64,000 nt of DNA. Source: Microbotryum silenes-acaulis (Eukaryota > Basidiomycota > Microbotryomycetes > Microbotryales > Microbotryaceae). Both the position numbers and the translations under genes were made by a program. The stretch spans positions 124,001 through 188,000 of the forward strand of contig QPFY01000015.1 in the NCBI GenBank assembly GCA_003665825.1, in the 5' to 3' direction. Shown here one piece after another: positions 21,201-35,610 of the stretch; position 1 is the stretch's first letter, and every line of letters starts with the position of its first letter. The notes below the pieces were generated by a model. The model was not told the origin of the DNA, made no database searches, and was given only the letters and a program-made list of their open reading frames with translations.

Positions 21201-22085
21201 GGAGCTGAAAAGTCGACGAATGGACACCCGCCGCCTTGTGTTCCAAACTCCATCTCGCGTGTTCTCTTGCTCACGCTCCCTGCTTGGACTCGCGACCATC
21301 CAGACCGCTATCTCCCTACCTGGCTCGACGATCACCAGTTTGACAGATCTGTACAGCTCATACCAAGACTCCCCACCTTGAGTCCAGTACATACGACCCA
21401 TCCCAGATTCTGTGCACACCACCTTCTGCTGGCACCGACTGGCCTTCTCTCAAAGAGCGACGCCATTCAGGCACACAGCTGGGCGTCTCTCGGCTTGCCC
21501 AAGCACGTTCAGGCACCAGCTGGGACGACCAGCGTCCTAGCGCGGCGCGGTCGGCTCATGACCCGCCGATAATGTCGTCGTTCAATAGCAGGGACCAAGC
21601 ACGACATCCCCCCATGGATGGACGGGAAGCGAACACAGTTACCAGATCACCTACTCGATCAGGAGACGAGATGATGGGCAGACAACCGCCGCAGATGATG
21701 ATGCTAATGGGGCAAAAGCAAGAGAAGAATGTAGGCCCGGATTTTAGCTCAAAGCCTGGATGTTGGCGCTCGGTCCTCGTCGAAGCAAACCCCAGCTCAT
21801 CTTCTCGACTCGTGCGCCTCTCTCCTCGCATCTCCTTGGCCTTTCCCCTCTCCACCCCTCCCTTTGCTCTTGCACAGACGCCGTGGCATGTGATGCGTGA
21901 GTGCTAGTATTGTGGCATCATCTTGTTACAGTGTATCCCATGCTGATGCTGCGAACGCTCTCTCTCCGCCTTGACTGCCCCCACCCGGTGTCTCTGATCT
22001 CTGTCACTCACATTTCGACCCTGACCGCGCGCGACCTTCTCGCCGGATGCGCTCTGCGGCCGCCGCCTGTCCTGGATCGTGTTCC
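18242..22085. other. 3.8-kb intergenic region
   Basis: No gene is supported. Open frames up to 184 codons (20354-20908) exist, but they lack motifs, overlap frames on the other strand, and are not flanked by convincing splice or leader sequences. 19080-19210 is rich in CTAC words and holds a 17-bp direct repeat CCTACTGCCTAACGTAC (19111 and 19139). The region from about 21200 on is C/T-rich, with a possible leader intron near 21890-21930 (gtgagt...ttacag), and is probably promoter and leader of the HSF-type gene. Confidence 0.4.
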
Positions 22086-24553
22086 ATGCCGCGCGCTGCT
22101 GCTGCTCTGGGACTGCTCACAACAGCTGTAGTACCAAATCCATCGACGCCGCCGAGTGGGTTCGATCATCGTAGATCAAGTTGGGGTGAGTGCGATTGAC
22201 TCGCATGGGGGAACTTTGTTGTTGAACCGACCGAACTGACTTTGCTTCCACCTGGACCTTTTTGGGGCTCGCTTGCTTTGCTGCGATAAAATTATACTGC
22301 AGTCGACGAGCACGGGCCTACGTCATGCGCCAGCGCCGACGCGACCGCCGTGCCGCAGCCGGCTCCGACAGCTGTCCATGCGCCACCACCGCCGCCACCG
22401 CCGTCGGCCGGGTCAAGTGGGGTGACAGGTGCTGCACCAGCACCCGGGCATGCAGCAGCCGCTGGCTGGCCGCCCGGCTCGACGGAGCAAGCCCGGGATG
22501 GGTCTGGTGACACCGATTCTTATCAACGTCACCAGCATCACCAGCATCATCATCACCAGCAACAGCAACAACAACACCACGACCAGCACCGGCCACTACA
22601 GATGGTGCCTCTCTCTGCCCACGATGAGCGACATGCTTCATCATCTCGCGCATACAGTCAGCAGCACCCGTCACACCAGCCGTACCAACAGCCACAATAC
22701 CTACAACAACAACAGCAGCAGCCACATCACCAACAACAGCATTACTCGCCGGCTCTACATCACCATCAATCGATGCCGAATTTTCGCACGTCCCCCATGC
22801 ATCCGGGATCGCCGGCAAGCAGTACCGGTGGTAGCACGCCAAGGGCGAGGCCCGGGCCGATGGCTGACCGTGGAACATCCTCTTCGCATTCTTCGCACGT
22901 CTACCGATCTTACAACCCACTCGAACACCTCCCTCCGCATGCCTCCCAACCTCGAATGAACAATCCCAACTTCGAAGGCGCGCATCTCGCGAGCGCCATC
23001 GGCTCCGACGACCGGTTCTCGACCGTTGGGCCGGCGCGCGCGACCGTTAGCGCCTCCATGCAGCAGCCGTCTTCTGGCGCCTCTTCGCGCCCCGATGAGC
23101 CAACAATTCAAACGCTCCCAATTCAACAGTCAGCGATCTTAAGCGCGTCACGCAACTCGTCAATGCAACAACATGATATTCATGGCATCTACCAGCACTC
23201 TTATTCGCATTCACATCCACAACAGCAACAACACGACACGAGTGCCGTCGGCTTCTCCCACCACGTTCCGCCGACGTTGGCCATGTCCGCGAGATCCGGC
23301 GAATCGCCGACCTCTCGGCAGCAGCAGTTCTACCCGGCAGCGGCCCAGCCGGTCCACTACGCGAGACCGAGCTCTTCATCGTCTTCTTCAGTCACGTCGA
23401 GCTGGTCGACGTTGTCCCCGATTCTCGACCGCCCTTATCAACCGAATGCGATAGCGTCAGGGCCCACCGCGGTATATTCGCCGAGTGTGAACCAGCACTG
23501 GGGTCCGAGCTCGGCGAACGAATTTGCGAGCGCGGGGGGTGTGTTCTCCGCCGCACCGCGTTACAGCACTTACGAGGAAGGAATCATGGCGCAAAGTGGG
23601 GCACAGTACCTCCCAATTGCTTCGGGGATGCCTGTTCCCCTTCTGTCATCGCCACCGATCCCTTTACGCCCGCGCCACAGTCCGCCGAGCGAGCGAAGCA
23701 CCGGCAGCGATGAGGAACGAAAGGAGTCTACGACGGTATGTCCGCTTCTGCCCCCTTTTGCGCATGTTGAGCCCATGCTCACTTAATCTCGACCTGAAAT
23801 TACACAGCCCTTTGTCAGCAAGCTCTCGCATTTGCTCTCGAACGAGGACTATAATCATCTCATACGATGGAACGATGAGGTCAGTGTGCAATCGATGTGG
23901 GCCCACCGCAGCCAGCGTGCCCTGACATTTTGTACAATCGGCTTCGTGTTTGCAGGGTGACAAGTTCACATTTGCACATTCGTCGCCAGAACTTCTCGAG
24001 GCTTTCACTCGCATCTTCCGTCACGGCAACATCCACTCCTTCGTTCGCCAACTGAACATCTGTAAGCGACCTTATTGTGCGGCCGTGGAGCAATGTCTGC
24101 ACAGCGCGCTGAACCCAGTATCATATTTACAGACTCCTTCACTCGCCTCTCGACGATGGAGCTGGTCGAATGTCTCCCATCGAATGAAGACCCTGCTCGG
24201 GTTTCGGACTACCATGGATTTATGCATCCCCTGTTCTTCCGCGACTCGCCGCATCGAACGTGTGACCTGACCAAGATCAAGGTGCGCAGATCCTTCACCC
24301 ACGAAATGGACGACACGTCAACTGATGACTCCTCATTCCATTTTCCATATCTGTGCAGCCTAAGGCATCGAAAAAGTCCGCTGCATCGAAAGGGAATGGC
24401 AATGCGATGTTCGCGAACGCTCCGCCCACGCCCGGTGACAAACGCCGCAGTTCGCTGTCAGGGCTATCGAGCTCAGTCAGGGAAGCGGCATCGCCTTACG
24501 CCTTCCACCCTCACCAGCCTCAGCTTCAGGATGAGCAATACCACCGATATTGA
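22086..24553 (+). CDS. HSF-type DNA-binding transcription factor, C-terminal DNA-binding domain
   Basis: Six exons fit: 22086-22185, 22303-23735, 23808-23879, 23956-24061, 24133-24281, 24359-24553, giving about 684 residues. The first 510 are low-complexity with Pro, His and Gln runs encoded by CAG/CAA/CAC repeats. Residues about 512-620 form an HSF-type winged helix: PFVSKLSHLLSNEDYNHLIRW, then FTRIFRHGNIHSFVRQLNIY (recognition helix) and FTRLSTMELVE, ending GFMHPLFFRDS and RTCDLTKIK. The GF-HPLFFR-CDL-IK pattern resembles Sfl1/Flo8-region or Hsf1-like fungal regulators more than a specific orthologue. No trimerising coiled coil follows; only about 65 residues remain. Start 22086 was chosen because its frame joins exactly across the first intron; an upstream leader exon is possible. 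Confidence 0.85.
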
Positions 24554-25116
24554 CACCAAAATCCGCGCCCAACCTTCTCGCCATCCCCGTCTTGCTGACT
24601 CACGATGTACCCACGCCGCTTTTTGAGACTCCTTACACACGGACGAATTTCCCCACCTTACGCCGAGAACTGTACAAACCGCCACGCAGCATCCTGTCCC
24701 CACCTACTTACTTACGACTCGTAATACCGTTGACCCGCTTGTGTGTAGCAAGTCCCCCTTAGTCTCCGCCCTCGCTTGCGCTCGCCCGCTTCTTTCGATA
24801 CACGACGCTTTCCTCTGCTTCGCGGATCCGATCGCTGGCGCTTTGCTCCTTTCTTGAGAAGAACCTTGTTTTGGGTACCGAATCACTGTATGCATGTACC
24901 ATGACCCCTGCAGATGTTCTTCTCCTCCGTCTCCTCTCTTCCGTCTTGGACATTTTTGCCTGTAGTACCTCGTTCGTCGATCCAATCTTGCAACACACGT
25001 ACACGCGCGAGCGCGCCCTTCTTCTTTTCTTCTCATGATGCGGAGTGTCTCATGACAGACTGTTGTGTCTATGCATCGTCTATTGCACTTCATTTGATAA
25101 CATGAGGAGTTGCACT
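24554..25116. other. Convergent intergenic region
   Basis: This is 563 bp between the stops of the HSF-type gene and the reductase gene. It is pyrimidine-rich and without motif-bearing frames; it presumably holds both 3' untranslated regions and poly(A) signals. Confidence 0.5.
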
Positions 25117-27651
25117 CTATCCCCAAGTCTCCTCGACGATCCTCCCCTCCTTCTCGAGCGTTTCCCACCACGCCTCGGCCTTCTGGTCCACCCGTCTCTT
25201 TCCCTCCTCATTCTCTTTATCGCTCCCCTCCCCATCCCCTTCGCTTTGGTTCTGTATGAAGACTTGCAGGAAAGCCTTTTTGACGCTCTTGGGCATGTTG
25301 GTCGACGATCCGCAGATGTAAATCGAGCCGCGGCGTTCGTGGATCCAATCCCATATCAACGCCGATTGCGATGGGATGAGGTGTTGCACGTAGATCTTGT
25401 CCTCCTATAGGATGTACGTCGCAATCAGTATGCCTTTTTTCAAAAGGAACAACAGTCAAGTATTGTGATGACGGGTGTGGCTTGGCGTACCTGATCTCGA
25501 CTCGCGGCTGTGATCAACTTGAGGAAGCCTTGATCGCGCATCTGACTGAACTCGGCTTGAAAATGGAAATCGTTGGCGAGGGATCGACACCCAAAGAAGA
25601 GCATGTTGTCTACGAAGAAAAGCCCCACGAAAAGCAAGTCAAACTTTACGGATATTCCCCTACGAAGACGGAGATCATTTGCCTCAAACGTGCCGACGTA
25701 CCTTTCGCTCCCTCTCGTATCCTCTCCTCCATTAACGCCCTAAAAGGCGCGACCCCGGTGCCCGGCCCAACCATGATCAAGGGTCTCCCACTCTCAACAG
25801 GGGACCTCAACAACCCACTTCGATCGAATCTGACCCACATCCTCTCCCCTACTTCCCTACCCGCCAACCAACTCGTACATACCCCCTTCCTAGGCGTCGA
25901 CATGTTGGTTCTGTATTTGACGATCGCGATGAGCAACTCGACATGGCCTTGGTGGGCTTCGGGCGTGCTTGCGATTGAGAAGGCTCGCGGTCTTAGAGGC
26001 GGTAGGAGGTCGAGGATGTATTCTATGGGGACGTTGGCCGAGCGAAACTCGTACATGACTTCGTTGATCGTTCGTCGTGGTCGTAAGGTGTAGTCGTTCA
26101 AGTCGTCCTGCGGTCAAAATCCTCGCCTTCGCTCAGCCAAAGTACATCGAGGACTTGCAGACACACCAACTGCTCACCTGTCCCTCGCCCGTGCAAAAGA
26201 ATTGCAGCTTCTCCTTCATGTCCCCTTCGCTGAAATGAGCTAGCCATTCGAAGAAGGATAGTCTCGGCACGCCCGATATGTCGAGCTCGTAAGTCAAGAG
26301 GTAGTGCAGGGTCGTGATGAACGGCTGTGGGAAATGCGAAGGGAGAGGTCGGTCTGTTTTGGGCGGTCGATGATGAGTCAGTCGAAGGCCGTGAGCCCAT
26401 AACATCCTTTCAAAAGGAATACGCACTATTATTATGGGCCTCGAGCCGGAAAGGCTGATGAGCGAGCTCAGTCCATCCCGCCGACGAAAGGAATCGATCG
26501 ACAGCTTCTGGTGAGTTTTGCGGTCGAATTTCAAGCACGTCCCCAGCGGAGTATCTGTACCCACACGGGACGAATTCGACATTCAGGTTCCCCATATCCG
26601 ACCGATCGCTGTTCTCGCATACGCACCTGATTGCCTCATCATCCCATTTTGCCAATTCATCTTTGACGAATTCGACCTCGAGCTTCCTCACGTCCTGGAA
26701 CCAATCCTCCGGAGTGGTCCTCTTGATCTCGACGACCTTGGCCCATCTCGCATCGTTCGACCAGGGTAGAGCTTCCTTCGATACGGCGTGCTCGTGGTTG
26801 GGGGTGACTTTGGTCAGCCTGATCCGTGGAGGTGGGACGTCATCGATGCTGAGGGGTTTGAAGTGCGGTGCGGGGGCGAACAAGGGGTCTATGGCTTGGT
26901 AGAAGCGTTCGAGCCACGAGGGAAACGTCGATTCGACCCTGTAATATGATGAAGATCGTATCAGAAATCATATTACTACACCATTGGGGCTCGTTTCAGA
27001 GCAGTTTGACTGACCCCCACACGTTCTGATCATCGGCTTCGCCTCGCTCGACGACGGCGGTCGCGCCGAGGTTGTCCAACCTCCTCGACAGCTTCTTGCC
27101 CGCCCAGTTGTACTTGGCATAACTCGAATCGCCCAATGCAAAGACGGCATACCTGAAGGCAGAAGAAGATCCGTCAGCGAAATGAGCGTTTCGATCACCC
27201 GCCGGGGAACAGTACAATGATGGGGGCAGGGACTTGCCGTAGATCCTGGAGAAAGTCCCGTGGTAGCTCGGGATGGAGTAGGGATGTCCATAGAGGTAGG
27301 AAACAAGGTGGTGTGGCTCCGTTGCCGGTCGTAGGCACGACAAAGACGATCAAACCCAGTTCGAGCAATTCGGTCTGCTCTCCCGGGCCAGACGGAAATG
27401 CGCTCTCAACGCTTCAGCATTCAAGCTCAATTCAAACCGGATATCAATCTACAGTGTGAACACACCTTTTCGAACTGTGAGACGTGCTTGACCGAGGTGT
27501 GCCAGCCTGCTCGCACGCCTCGACGCGCGATCCGTTCCGCGACGTCACTCGCGGTGCCCGTCACCGTCGCGTGCACGACCAACAGCGACCTCGACTCGAG
27601 CGGCAGTAGGGCGTGCTCTGGTACGAGATGGCTCGTCGAAGCCACGCTCAT
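25117..27651 (-). CDS. TAH18: NADPH-dependent diflavin oxidoreductase (Tah18/NDOR1-like)
   Basis: An N-terminal FMN/flavodoxin domain is visible (VVHATVTGTASDVAERIA, VFVVPTTGNG, AVFALGDSSYAKYNW). Then comes an FAD domain (RPRAFSIAST) and an NADPH site (GRPLIMVGPGTGVAPFR, DNMLFFGCRS, GSIYICGSSTNMPKSV). This is the diflavin architecture of Tah18, which passes electrons from NADPH to Dre2 in cytosolic Fe-S cluster assembly. Deduced joins include exon 27466-27651, intron 27375-27465, exon 27238-27374, a GC-AG intron 27153-27237, and an intron at about 25611-25701 that restores REGAKDNMLFFG. The stop is at 25117-25119. The gene is divergent from ATE1 and convergent with the HSF-type gene. Confidence 0.9.
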
Positions 27652-28597
27652 TCTGTCCGGTGTCGGCCCCTGTGGAGGATGGGCTGTGAACGCGCAAAGG
27701 AGACTCGCTCGTGCGCAGAGAGAGCGCCCCCGTCATCGACGACGGCAATCCGCAATTAGGCGGGCGATCGAGTGCGGGGTACCCGTACCTCTGACTCTAT
27801 AACAAACTCGGTGCTAAAAGGATGGATTTAGAAAGCGGCGTACCCCTCCGGCACAACATGGTCCGACCGCCGGACTCGCCCAGGCCTTGAACAAGCGATT
27901 CTGCCAGCAGTGGCCGAACCCGGGCGAGGATTCGGAGATGGAAATGACTCGCTCGTGCCGGTCGAGAAGTTTTAAGTTTCAAGTGAGTGATTCCAAGGCT
28001 CCTGGCCGGACGTTAAGAGCAGGTTCTTTGAAGCTAGAGGCGATCCGTTTTGACTCCTAATTTCGATCGTCGTCGGGTCAAGCCAGAAAACAAAGCACGG
28101 TCTCGCCGCCCCGTCGGCGACTTCCGGTCTTTGCGGATAGGCAGTCGAAAGTCCTGATTCGGCACCGAAAAATCTAAGCACCCAGCCGGATCGGCCCCGG
28201 CGACCGGAAAAAAGTCGTTGGCTGCCCATCGACTTGAGCCGCTTTTTTGACTCCTGCACCTTTTTTAGGCCCCCAAGTCCGATCGTTGACTCGGTGGTCG
28301 ACACCTCATTCCGATCTGCAAGACGGCTCGGCATTAGACTGACTTCCCTCGACGGATGAGTAATCACCCAGAAAAAAAGCTTAAGCTGACAATAATAGCT
28401 CCGCTGATTAGCTGATCCCGCGTTGGCGAGGGCAAAAGCCACGGCCGAGTCAGGGCCTTTTAAAAGGGCGAGCGCACCGCACCGGCTTGGCGTCGGCTCG
28501 TTTCTCTCGTCTGCCCTCGTCTCGCTCCGACCGTCGGCGTCGTCGTCGTCGTAATCGTTCTTAGTTCTCAGCGCGAGGACGTCGCAGTCGACGATCC
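27652..28597. other. Divergent promoter region between TAH18 and ATE1
   Basis: This is 946 bp between two start codons. Long frames on the minus strand here are antisense continuations into ATE1 and carry no motif. I see no defined binding site. It should hold two promoters. Confidence 0.5.
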
Positions 28598-31008
<2,411 letters not shown>

Positions 31009-31276
31009 TCAGATCATAGGCGCTGAGGCACGCACGGACAGAAGATGCAGATTGTAGCAAAGCCACTCCAAGTCGAAAGTAGTGCAATTCATAATGTTGT
31101 GTAGTGCAATTCAACCGTAGAGGGAGATCAGAAAGAACGTCGTCTGCAAAGAAGAAAAAGTCGTCTTCTACGCGTGTCATTTCATTAAAAGATAAAACAA
31201 TCCTTCCGTTCCCCGACTAAACCAATCGAAGCCTTCTTCTATCGAGCTTTATCATATTCCCCTCCTCCCCCGCTGA

Positions 31277-33155
31277 TCACCACTCGTCCCAATCGTCGTC
31301 CTTCTTTTTCGGTGCAACCGCCGCCACCGATTTTGTCGCCGCACTCGTCCCACCCCTAGGTGAAGGCGTCCTCGTCAAGCCCCTCGACCCCGTGGCCACC
31401 GGTACGGCCAAAGCAGGCGAATTCCTTCCACCCCCGTTCGAGCCCGCCGAAACGGCGCCGCCGGACCTCGCTGCCGTGGCCGAGGGTGCCATCTTGGCCC
31501 AGGCATCCTGACCCTGTTCATCCCCATACGACGAAGACTCGTTCCTCGAGTTAGCACTATACGCATTATGGTTCGCCGAAGTGATTGAAGGTGAAGCGAA
31601 GGAGCCCATATGCTCATTGAAGAAATCAGCCTCGTGACCTTCGGTCCCCTCGGGTGCTTGATGTCCCCTAACTTGAGCATAACCTTGCCCCGCCCCTCTC
31701 CCCGTAGCCCGATCGACGAACCCAGCTCCCATATCCCCAACATCGACACCGACCTCCCTCTTCAAGTACTGTGAACTCGTTTGCAACCCCGAGGCAAGGT
31801 AACCTCCACCCGTTCGACTCGCTTCGCCCAACACGTTCCCCGCTTTGGATACGAAACCGCTCAACTGGGATTGCAAGTTGGGGTCAACGGCTTTCTCCAA
31901 CGTCGGTTGTAGGACGTTCTCTTGCACCGTTCGACCGACTTGGGCCAAGGCCGAACCGAGGAACCCCCACCCTTTCGACAAGGCCGAACCGGGATCATCC
32001 CTCAGATCATCGAACGAAGGGAGCGTCTTTGAGCTCGTCGATTGCGAAGGTGTGAACGCCGGACCACCCGATCCGAATCCTGCGTATTTGCCACCTTGCG
32101 AAGGGGGAAGATGCTCGGGTCGGGAATCGTTCGCGGCTCCCAAACGGGAGAAGTAGTTCTCGTTCATCGTCTTTTGGTCAGGTGGTTGATCGTTCGACGC
32201 GGCGTATTCGGATCGAGGTTGGTTGTACGACGTATCGGATGAAGCGATGCTTCCGGAAGGGGATGCTCCCCGAATCGGGATGTTGGTCCGTGGTTTACGG
32301 AGGCCGGTCTGGTTCGAAGAGGACGAGCTCGAGGCGACGGGTGCGGGCGTGTCGGCCGGGGACCACGATCGCCCTTCGGCTTCGGCCAAGAGTTTATCCC
32401 TAAACTGTGCCGCCGCGTGAGTATTGTACTGTGGTTAGAAAACCCAGTTCATCAGCTGCGTTCGTTTGTTACGCTCCCCCTGTGACGGGGGGTTTCCCCC
32501 ACCTTGAGGAGAGAAGCCAAATCCCACACGCCGGCCGGGAACGAACCTTGTCAGGAATCGACATCCCCTTCTCGTACTCTGGACTGGCCTCGATCCATTG
32601 CCTCCACTTTAGATTACCGCCTGCCTTCATCCGTCCCAACTGGGCCGGGGTGAACTTGTCCATCGAGGTGGAGCGCACGAACGAGATGTGCACGCCGAGG
32701 GAGCGGTGGATCCCGGAGCAGGACAGACACAGGTAGGTGCCGTACGAGAGCGAGCACCTGGGAGGGGGCATGATTCAGCATTCAAAAGATGGACTGCAAG
32801 GGGGGGGCCGGGTGGAACTGCGTCGGGCGACCGACTGACCACTGGGGATGAGGCGTGGCGCACTCGACGCAGAGCTTGTTCTCGCCATCCTTCATCAACT
32901 AGAAGCGAGTCACGGCCCAGACGACGGGGTCAGTATTCTGGGGGGGATCCCACCGGCCTGCTTCTTGACCCTTGCAGAGAGATGACACGGGCGGATCACG
33001 GCTTGTAAGACGCGTGGCAGATCCCCCCGCGCGCGCCGGTCACACAACACGCCAAGACGGAACACGGAACACGACACCACCTGGGCCGCACCTGGGCCGC
33101 ACCTTCGCCTACTCACATCGAGCAACACGGCCTTGGTGTCATATTCGTATGCCAT
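31277..33155 (-). CDS. GCS1: ARF GTPase-activating protein (Gcs1/ArfGAP1-like)
   Basis: The start MAYEYDTKAVLLD joins across an intron to LMKDGENKLCVECATPHPQW, and across a second intron (with a run of C) to CSLSYGTYLCLSCSG. This is the CX2CX16CX2C ArfGAP zinc finger, followed by the catalytic Arg in IHRSLGVHISFVRS. Next come MKAGGN and a long C-terminal region with two ArfGAP1-like amphipathic segments (SKGWGFLGSALAQVGRTVQE, LSGFVSKAGNVLGEAS) and the end DDDWDEW. It would stimulate Arf1 GTP hydrolysis on Golgi and COPI membranes. It is convergent with ATE1 (268 bp between stops). Confidence 0.92.
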
Positions 33156-33871
33156 GGTACTCGGACCAATCTGCAGAGAAGGAGTGGGAGGGAGGGGGAA
33201 TATGGGTCACCGGGGACGGAGGAGCCCTAACAACAAGTGGGTGGGACGACAGAGAGGAGGCGTCGGGCATAGTTCGGCGGGCGGGCGCTGAATTTTGACA
33301 CTTTTCGGCAAATGTCTTTTCGAAACGGCGACTTGCGGGAAAACTCGCAAAAGTTCTGTTTGCTTTTGAATCGCAGAAGATAGGAACGCCAGCCGGGTTG
33401 TGATCATATATCGCGCCGGCCTTGGCATTTGCTGACGCTGCCCAACTGCAGTGCTTTTTTTATAAGGGAACACCGAACGAGTTTCTGATGACCACCGGCT
33501 TCAATTTTCCTCAGCTTCCGGCGAAGGAGAACCTCTCAACCACGCTCCCAAGAAGAGACCTAGGATCGAGAAAGAACTCAGGTTTACCAAGCGTGTATGC
33601 TGTGACAGAGCATTCATAGTCCAAGTCAGTCATCATGGCGCCCTCAGCTGCCGATGACTGACCGCGCTAATGAAAGGGCCCCACTTTACGGTTTCGAGCG
33701 AGCGCGCCTGCTCCTGACCAGAGTTCGGTCTCGCCGGACTGTTGGACCGGGGATCCCCTGCATTCAACCGTTGTCTCTGGCCGCTCTACCAGACTGCATC
33801 CACTCGAAACTTACACCCGTTTGCGCCTAGCCCGCATCCCCCTCCTCTGCCCACCCCACAACACCGTCGCC
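33156..33871. other. Divergent promoter region between GCS1 and the alcohol dehydrogenase
   Basis: This is 716 bp between two start codons. No coding motif was seen on either strand. C/T-rich leader sequence (33820-33870) precedes the dehydrogenase start. Confidence 0.5.
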
Positions 33872-35487
33872 ATGCCCACCTCGACCCAAGCCCTTCTCCT
33901 CAAAGGTGTCAACGAGCCGTTCGTGCTCAGCGACGTCTCGGTCGATGACCCCCGCGCCGGCGAAGTCCTGGTTCAACTCGTTGCATCCGGGATCTGTCAG
34001 TCCGATCTCTCCGTCCAGAATGGGGTGCTTCCAGGTCAATTCCCTTCTTGCCTTGGGCACGAGGGCTCAGGCATGTACGTGTCGTGCGACTAGACTGATT
34101 GCTACTGCTAAAAGTCGTTTGCCCGCACGGGATCATGGAGAAGCTCGCCGAAGTCCAACAGATTTTCTCACGTTAATTTTGAGCCCCCTGTTCTGTACCA
34201 CAGCGTCAAAGCAGTAGGTGAAGGAGTAACCCATCTCCAAAAAGGGGATTCCGTTCTGCTCAGCTTCAACTTTTGTTCGCAATGTCGTTCGTGTCATACG
34301 CAAAAAGGCTCGCAGTGCAAAATGTGGCCGTTGCTCAATTTCGGTTTGGCGCGCGCCTCCGAGGGGCAGCAACATTTCGCCGAGGAGATTAAAACGGGGG
34401 AGAAGGTCAAGGGCTTCTTCTTTGGACAATCTTCGTTTTCGGGATATACTTTGGCAGCTGCGAATAGTGTGAGCTTTAAGATTTTCACTCGTTGCGGCGG
34501 GATAGCTGATCGCGCTTGTCGTTCGATCAAACAAAGTGCATCAAGGTGGACGCCGACGCCGATGAACTGGCATTACTCGCACCTTTGGGCTGTGGTATCC
34601 AAACGGGGTACGCGGAGATTGGAACTCATTTCAAATTTAATCACTGACCTTCCTCTTCTTCAGGGCGGGAGCCGTCTTGAAGGTGCTCAAACCCGAGCCG
34701 GACTCCTCGATCGGTGTCTGGGGTCTAGGCGGAGTCGGCATATCCGCCATCTGTGCTTCTTCCGCCCTCAAAGTGAGAAACATCATCGCCATCGACATCA
34801 TACCGACCCGTCTGTCTATCGCTCTCGAAGGCGGTGCCACGCACGCCATCAACGCCAGTACCGAGGACGTCGAAGCTCGAATCAAGGAGATCACCAAGGG
34901 TGAGATGCTCGATTATGCGGTCGAGGCTTCGGGCGTCAAGACTTGCATGTACGCCGCTTGGTCCTTTTTGGCGCATGGAGGGAAGTTGTGTCAGCTTGGG
35001 GTCTTCCCCAAGGGCACGGAGGTGTCGCTGGATGTAGGTCGTCCCTGAACGTGTTGAGTGAGATGCTAGGGCGCGGGTCGCTGACAATTCTTCTCATCCT
35101 TCCTCTGCACGACCCCCAGATCAACGCCACTCAAGTCAGGCACCTCACCTTCATCGGAAACGGTAATTCAAGCTCCAACTCGCTCTATCTCGACAAAAGA
35201 ACCCCACGCTAACCTCTCTGGCCACCTCGAACAGTCGAAGGCGGGTCGCACCCTCCCGTCTTTATCCCTCAACTGATCGAGCTGCGCAAAGCGGGGTACT
35301 TGCCCTTGGAAAAGTTCAGCAAGCAATTCGCCCTCGCTGATCACGAGGAGGCGTTCAAAGCGATAAAGGATGGCTCGGTGAGTGGTTATTAATCGGACAT
35401 GGGACATGGGACACGAGTGCAGGTATCTGATCGCTCGCGACATGATTGCCTCTCATGCAGGTGATCAAGCCGATTCTTCGCTTCTGA
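33872..35487 (+). CDS. Zinc-dependent alcohol dehydrogenase (MDR family)
   Basis: The N-terminal catalytic fold has GICQSD and GHEGSG (catalytic zinc ligands). The structural zinc lobe is CSQCRSCHTQKGSQC. PLGCGIQTGAGAVL precedes the Rossmann motif VWGLGGVGISAI, with an acidic AIDIIPTR after the second strand suggesting NAD(H). The order and the lobe followed by WPLLNFG resemble aryl- or benzyl-alcohol dehydrogenases. Several introns are needed, including after GHEGSG, after AAANS, after EVSLD and before the last exon VIKPILRF (stop 35485-35487). Start ATG 33872 has the context cgccATGccc. Substrate is not deducible. Confidence 0.85.
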
Positions 35488-35610
35488 GGAACGCATCTTC
35501 TGTCGTACCATCTGCCTTAGCTTTCATGAATGGAATGCATTCCGACGTATCCAAACCACGTTACGAATTGAGATGACTCGTTCGCTGCAATTGCCTGCAC
35601 TCCTCCCTAC

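Noticed and set aside
25117..28597. TAH18-ATE1 pair as a functional gene cluster
   Set aside because: Both are housekeeping genes in unrelated pathways; adjacency alone does not support a joint system.
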